From DASTPP01 sp035762175 (GTDB lineage: Bacteria > Myxococcota_A > Polyangia > Polyangiales > Polyangiaceae), in contig DASTPP010000003.1 in assembly GCA_035762175.1 (NCBI GenBank), forward strand, positions 1-20,609: a DNA stretch of 20,609 bases, in the 5' to 3' direction. Below the pieces are notes generated by a model. That model did not search any database, was not told the origin of the DNA, and saw only the letters and a list, made by a program, of their open reading frames with translations. Each line of letters opens with the position of its first letter. The first letter of the stretch is position 1. The position numbers and the translations under genes were made by a program. Shown piece by piece: positions 18,770 to 20,609 of the stretch.

Positions 18770-20609
18770 ATGGCCGTCCGAACCCAGCCGCTCGACCTCC
18801 CGATCTCCGGCCTCAAGCAGGCCTCTGACGTCCGCGTGGCGCCGGTCGACGGCACGCAGCGGCTCGAAAACTACCGCGTCGACCGCGCGATGGCCTTGCG
18901 CAAGCGCGCCGGCATCGCCGGGCCGGCCTTCGCCGCCGGCAGCCCGCCCGCGCGCGCGACGCCGCTTCCGCTCGGCGGCCTGCACGTGCTGCGCGGGGAC
19001 GGCACGTGCGGCGCGACGGCGGACCTTGGCGCCACCTTGGCGGTGCCGTTCGACCCGTTCTCGGCCCCGTTCGACACCTTCGCCGAGCGCGGGTTCGCCC
19101 CGTTCGGCGCGCCCGAAGTGCTCGCCCGGGAAGCGTTCGCGAGCCAGGGCGTCGTGACCGACCGGTCGCAGACCCACGCCTGCCTGACGCTCAGCTTTCT
19201 CGTCGTCGTCGCCTACACCAACGCCGGCAACGACGGCCGGGCGCTGGTGGCGTCGGTCTACGACCGCGCGAGCGGGGCGCTGCTCTACGCGAAGCAAGAC
19301 CTGTCGCCGTCGACCTTCCTGAGCGAAGCGCACTTCGTGCTGCTCTCGACCGGCCTGACCGACGACATCGTGCTCCTGTCGTCGACCAGCACGACGGTGG
19401 CCGTGGAGCGGCGCCCGGTCACCGGCGCCGGCCTCGGCCCGCGTTCGGCCGTGGTCACGTTCGCCATCGGCGGCGACAACCTTTGGGATGCGTGCCTGGG
19501 CAACGCGGGCGAGGTGTTGGTGGTGCACGGCACCGGCGCCGTCACGGCCCGCCGCCTGAGTTACTTGACGCTGGCCACGCTGGCCACGACCCCCCTTGCC
19601 GGCACCGTCACCCCGGTCGCGCTGTCGGTCTCCTGCGCCGGCGGCAAGGCGGCGCTGGCCTACGTCGAGCAGGGCACCAACGCCCGCAAGGCCGCGCTCT
19701 TCGACGCCGGCACGCTCGGCTCGGTCACCGTCACCGCGATCGGCGGCGCGCCGACCCAGCCCCGGTCGTGCGCCGCCTGCGTGGTGAACCCCGCCGCCGG
19801 GGCCGGCGCGCTGGCGGCCGTCTTTCTCTACGCGAGCGCGAACGACCTCACGGCGACGCCGGTGGCGGCGCTCGACGCCACCGCCACCTTCTGCGGGGCG
19901 CTCGACGGCGCCGGGGCGGCGATCGGCGATGGCGCGACGTGGCTCGGCTGCCGGCCGTCGGCCAAGCCGTTCGCGCCGAGCACCACCCGGTGCTGCGCGC
20001 CGCTCGACGTGGTGTCGGTGCGGGCCGTCGGCGCGCCCGGCGCGACGTCCGCCAACCCGTCGAGCGGGGCAGAGCCCGGGTTCGGCACGGTGGTGGTCGA
20101 AGCGCTGGCCGAGCTCGATTCGGGCGCGCCCCGAGTGTCGACCGCGCCCGTGCCGCTCGCGTGGCACAACCTGGCCCGCTCGAGCGCGACGCAAGCGGTG
20201 TCGAAGCTCCACAACCCGGCGCTCGAGTCCGACGGCGCGGTGACGCTCTGTTACACCGCGCTCGACCGCGCGCAGCTGGTGACCAACACGCCCGGCGTCG
20301 GCGCCTCCGCCACCACCGTCCGGGCCGTGGTGGTGCGCTACCGGCCCCTGCCGTCGGCGTGGGCGGCGGCGAGTCAGCCGCCGAAGAGCTACGCGTCCGC
20401 CGGGGCCACGGCGCTGCTCGCGGGCGGCCTGCCGGCGCTGGCCGAAGGCTGCGGGGCGGTGCCCGCCGGCCACCTGCACACGCCCGAAATCGTGGCGCTG
20501 CGGCGCACCGTGACCGGCACGAGCGCGGTCTGGCCGACGGCCTCGATCGCGCTGCGCGCCCGGTACGTCTGGCTCGACGGCCGGGGCAATGAGTCGGTCT
20601 CCGCGTGGA
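18770..20609 (+). CDS. Phage structural (head stabilisation/plug-like) protein, N-terminal part
   Basis: ATG 18770 lies one base after the stop of the upstream gene. The frame is open to the window end and continues at base 1 to the stop at 1500-1502, giving 1066 aa. The N-terminus, ending in NYRVDRAMALRKRAGI, has the 'list of variables and pristine G after R' opening common in podovirus-type virion proteins that line up many beta strands (the 'kRpG' motif). The next 550 residues are repeating beta strands with paired Cys (for example CGATADLG, CLTLSFLVVVAYTN, RCCAPLDVVSVRAVG). With the C-terminal half it looks like a large propeller protein that stabilises packaged DNA or forms a tail plug, as P22 gp10-type proteins do. 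A host-adhesion protein with a propeller is the main alternative. Confidence 0.7.
   Translation, partial: MAVRTQPLDLPISGLKQASDVRVAPVDGTQRLENYRVDRAMALRKRAGIAGPAFAAGSPPARATPLPLGGLHVLRGDGTCGATADLGATLAVPFDPFSAPFDTFAERGFAPFGAPEVLAREAFASQGVVTDRSQTHACLTLSFLVVVAYTNAGNDGRALVASVYDRASGALLYAKQDLSPSTFLSEAHFVLLSTGLTDDIVLLSSTSTTVAVERRPVTGAGLGPRSAVVTFAIGGDNLWDACLGNAGEVLVVHGTGAVTARRLSYLTLATLATTPLAGTVTPVALSVSCAGGKAALAYVEQGTNARKAALFDAGTLGSVTVTAIGGAPTQPRSCAACVVNPAAGAGALAAVFLYASANDLTATPVAALDATATFCGALDGAGAAIGDGATWLGCRPSAKPFAPSTTRCCAPLDVVSVRAVGAPGATSANPSSGAEPGFGTVVVEALAELDSGAPRVSTAPVPLAWHNLARSSATQAVSKLHNPALESDGAVTLCYTALDRAQLVTNTPGVGASATTVRAVVVRYRPLPSAWAAASQPPKSYASAGATALLAGGLPALAEGCGAVPAGHLHTPEIVALRRTVTGTSAVWPTASIALRARYVWLDGRGNESVSAW
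20469..20609. repeat. Terminal overlap, right copy (circle closure)
   Basis: This is the second copy of bases 1-141; see the left copy. Features in this stretch should be counted once. Confidence 0.95.

Noticed and set aside
18743..20479. 578-codon minus-strand open frame
   Set aside because: It is the antisense shadow of the phage structural gene, with a composition of Arg/Gly/Ala/His typical of mirrored GC-rich codons.
1..20609. tRNA, rRNA, relaxase, capsid, portal and terminase genes
   Set aside because: I scanned the proteins and intergenic stretches and recognised none; highly diverged versions could escape reading by eye.

Overview
The first 141 bases (1-141) are identical to the last 141 (20469-20609), and one long reading frame runs unbroken across the join (18770 to the window end, continuing from base 1 to 1502). 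The window is therefore best read as one complete circular molecule of about 20,468 bp. A 141-base overlap is what a de Bruijn assembler leaves when it closes a circle at k = 141. The DNA is very GC-rich, with strong G/C third-position bias. The lipoprotein at 1513-2199 has the long Gly/Ala linker and Cys-rich beta domain style I associate with Myxococcota (Polyangia-like) lipoproteins, so a myxobacterial or similar high-GC host is likely but not proven.

Layout. (1) 12262-17579, plus strand: replication operon with two ribbon-helix-helix (RHH) proteins, a 32-aa peptide, a CHC2/TOPRIM DnaG-like primase, a RepA-like hexameric helicase, a probable replication initiator and a small unknown; several genes overlap by ATGA. 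(2) 9391-10885: about 1.5 kb without credible genes. It holds six 18-bp iterons, a one-mismatch DnaA box, a perfect 15-bp inverted repeat and other repeats, and is the likely origin. (3) 10886-12110, minus: a partition pair, ParA ATPase plus an RHH protein, with arrays of 7-bp repeats upstream of parA and inside the RHH gene. (4) 17564-18768 and 18770 through the join to 1502: a membrane/coiled-coil protein (possible spanin), a small unknown, a small phage-virion-like protein and a 1066-aa phage structural protein of the type that closes or stabilises a podovirus-like head. (5) 1513-4730, minus: a lipoprotein and six small genes of unknown function. (6) 4905-4920: a near-perfect chromosomal-type parS site, upstream of a further RHH gene and an unknown (4940-5683). 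(7) 5795-6957: a serine resolvase with a res-like region. (8) 6958-9390: a J-domain protein operon bounded by 15-bp inverted repeats, a HGGxSTG protein and small unknowns.

How it may work together. The initiator, helicase and primase fire the iteron origin in an arrangement that recalls IncQ plasmids; ParA/RHH and possibly host ParB (through parS) segregate copies; the resolvase reduces multimers. I find no capsid, portal, terminase, relaxase or resistance gene on this closed circle. A plasmid-like replicon carrying a two-gene virion module but no means of making a head looks like a phage satellite, or a decayed phage-plasmid, that adds its own plug or stabiliser protein to a helper's particle. 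That reading is inference.
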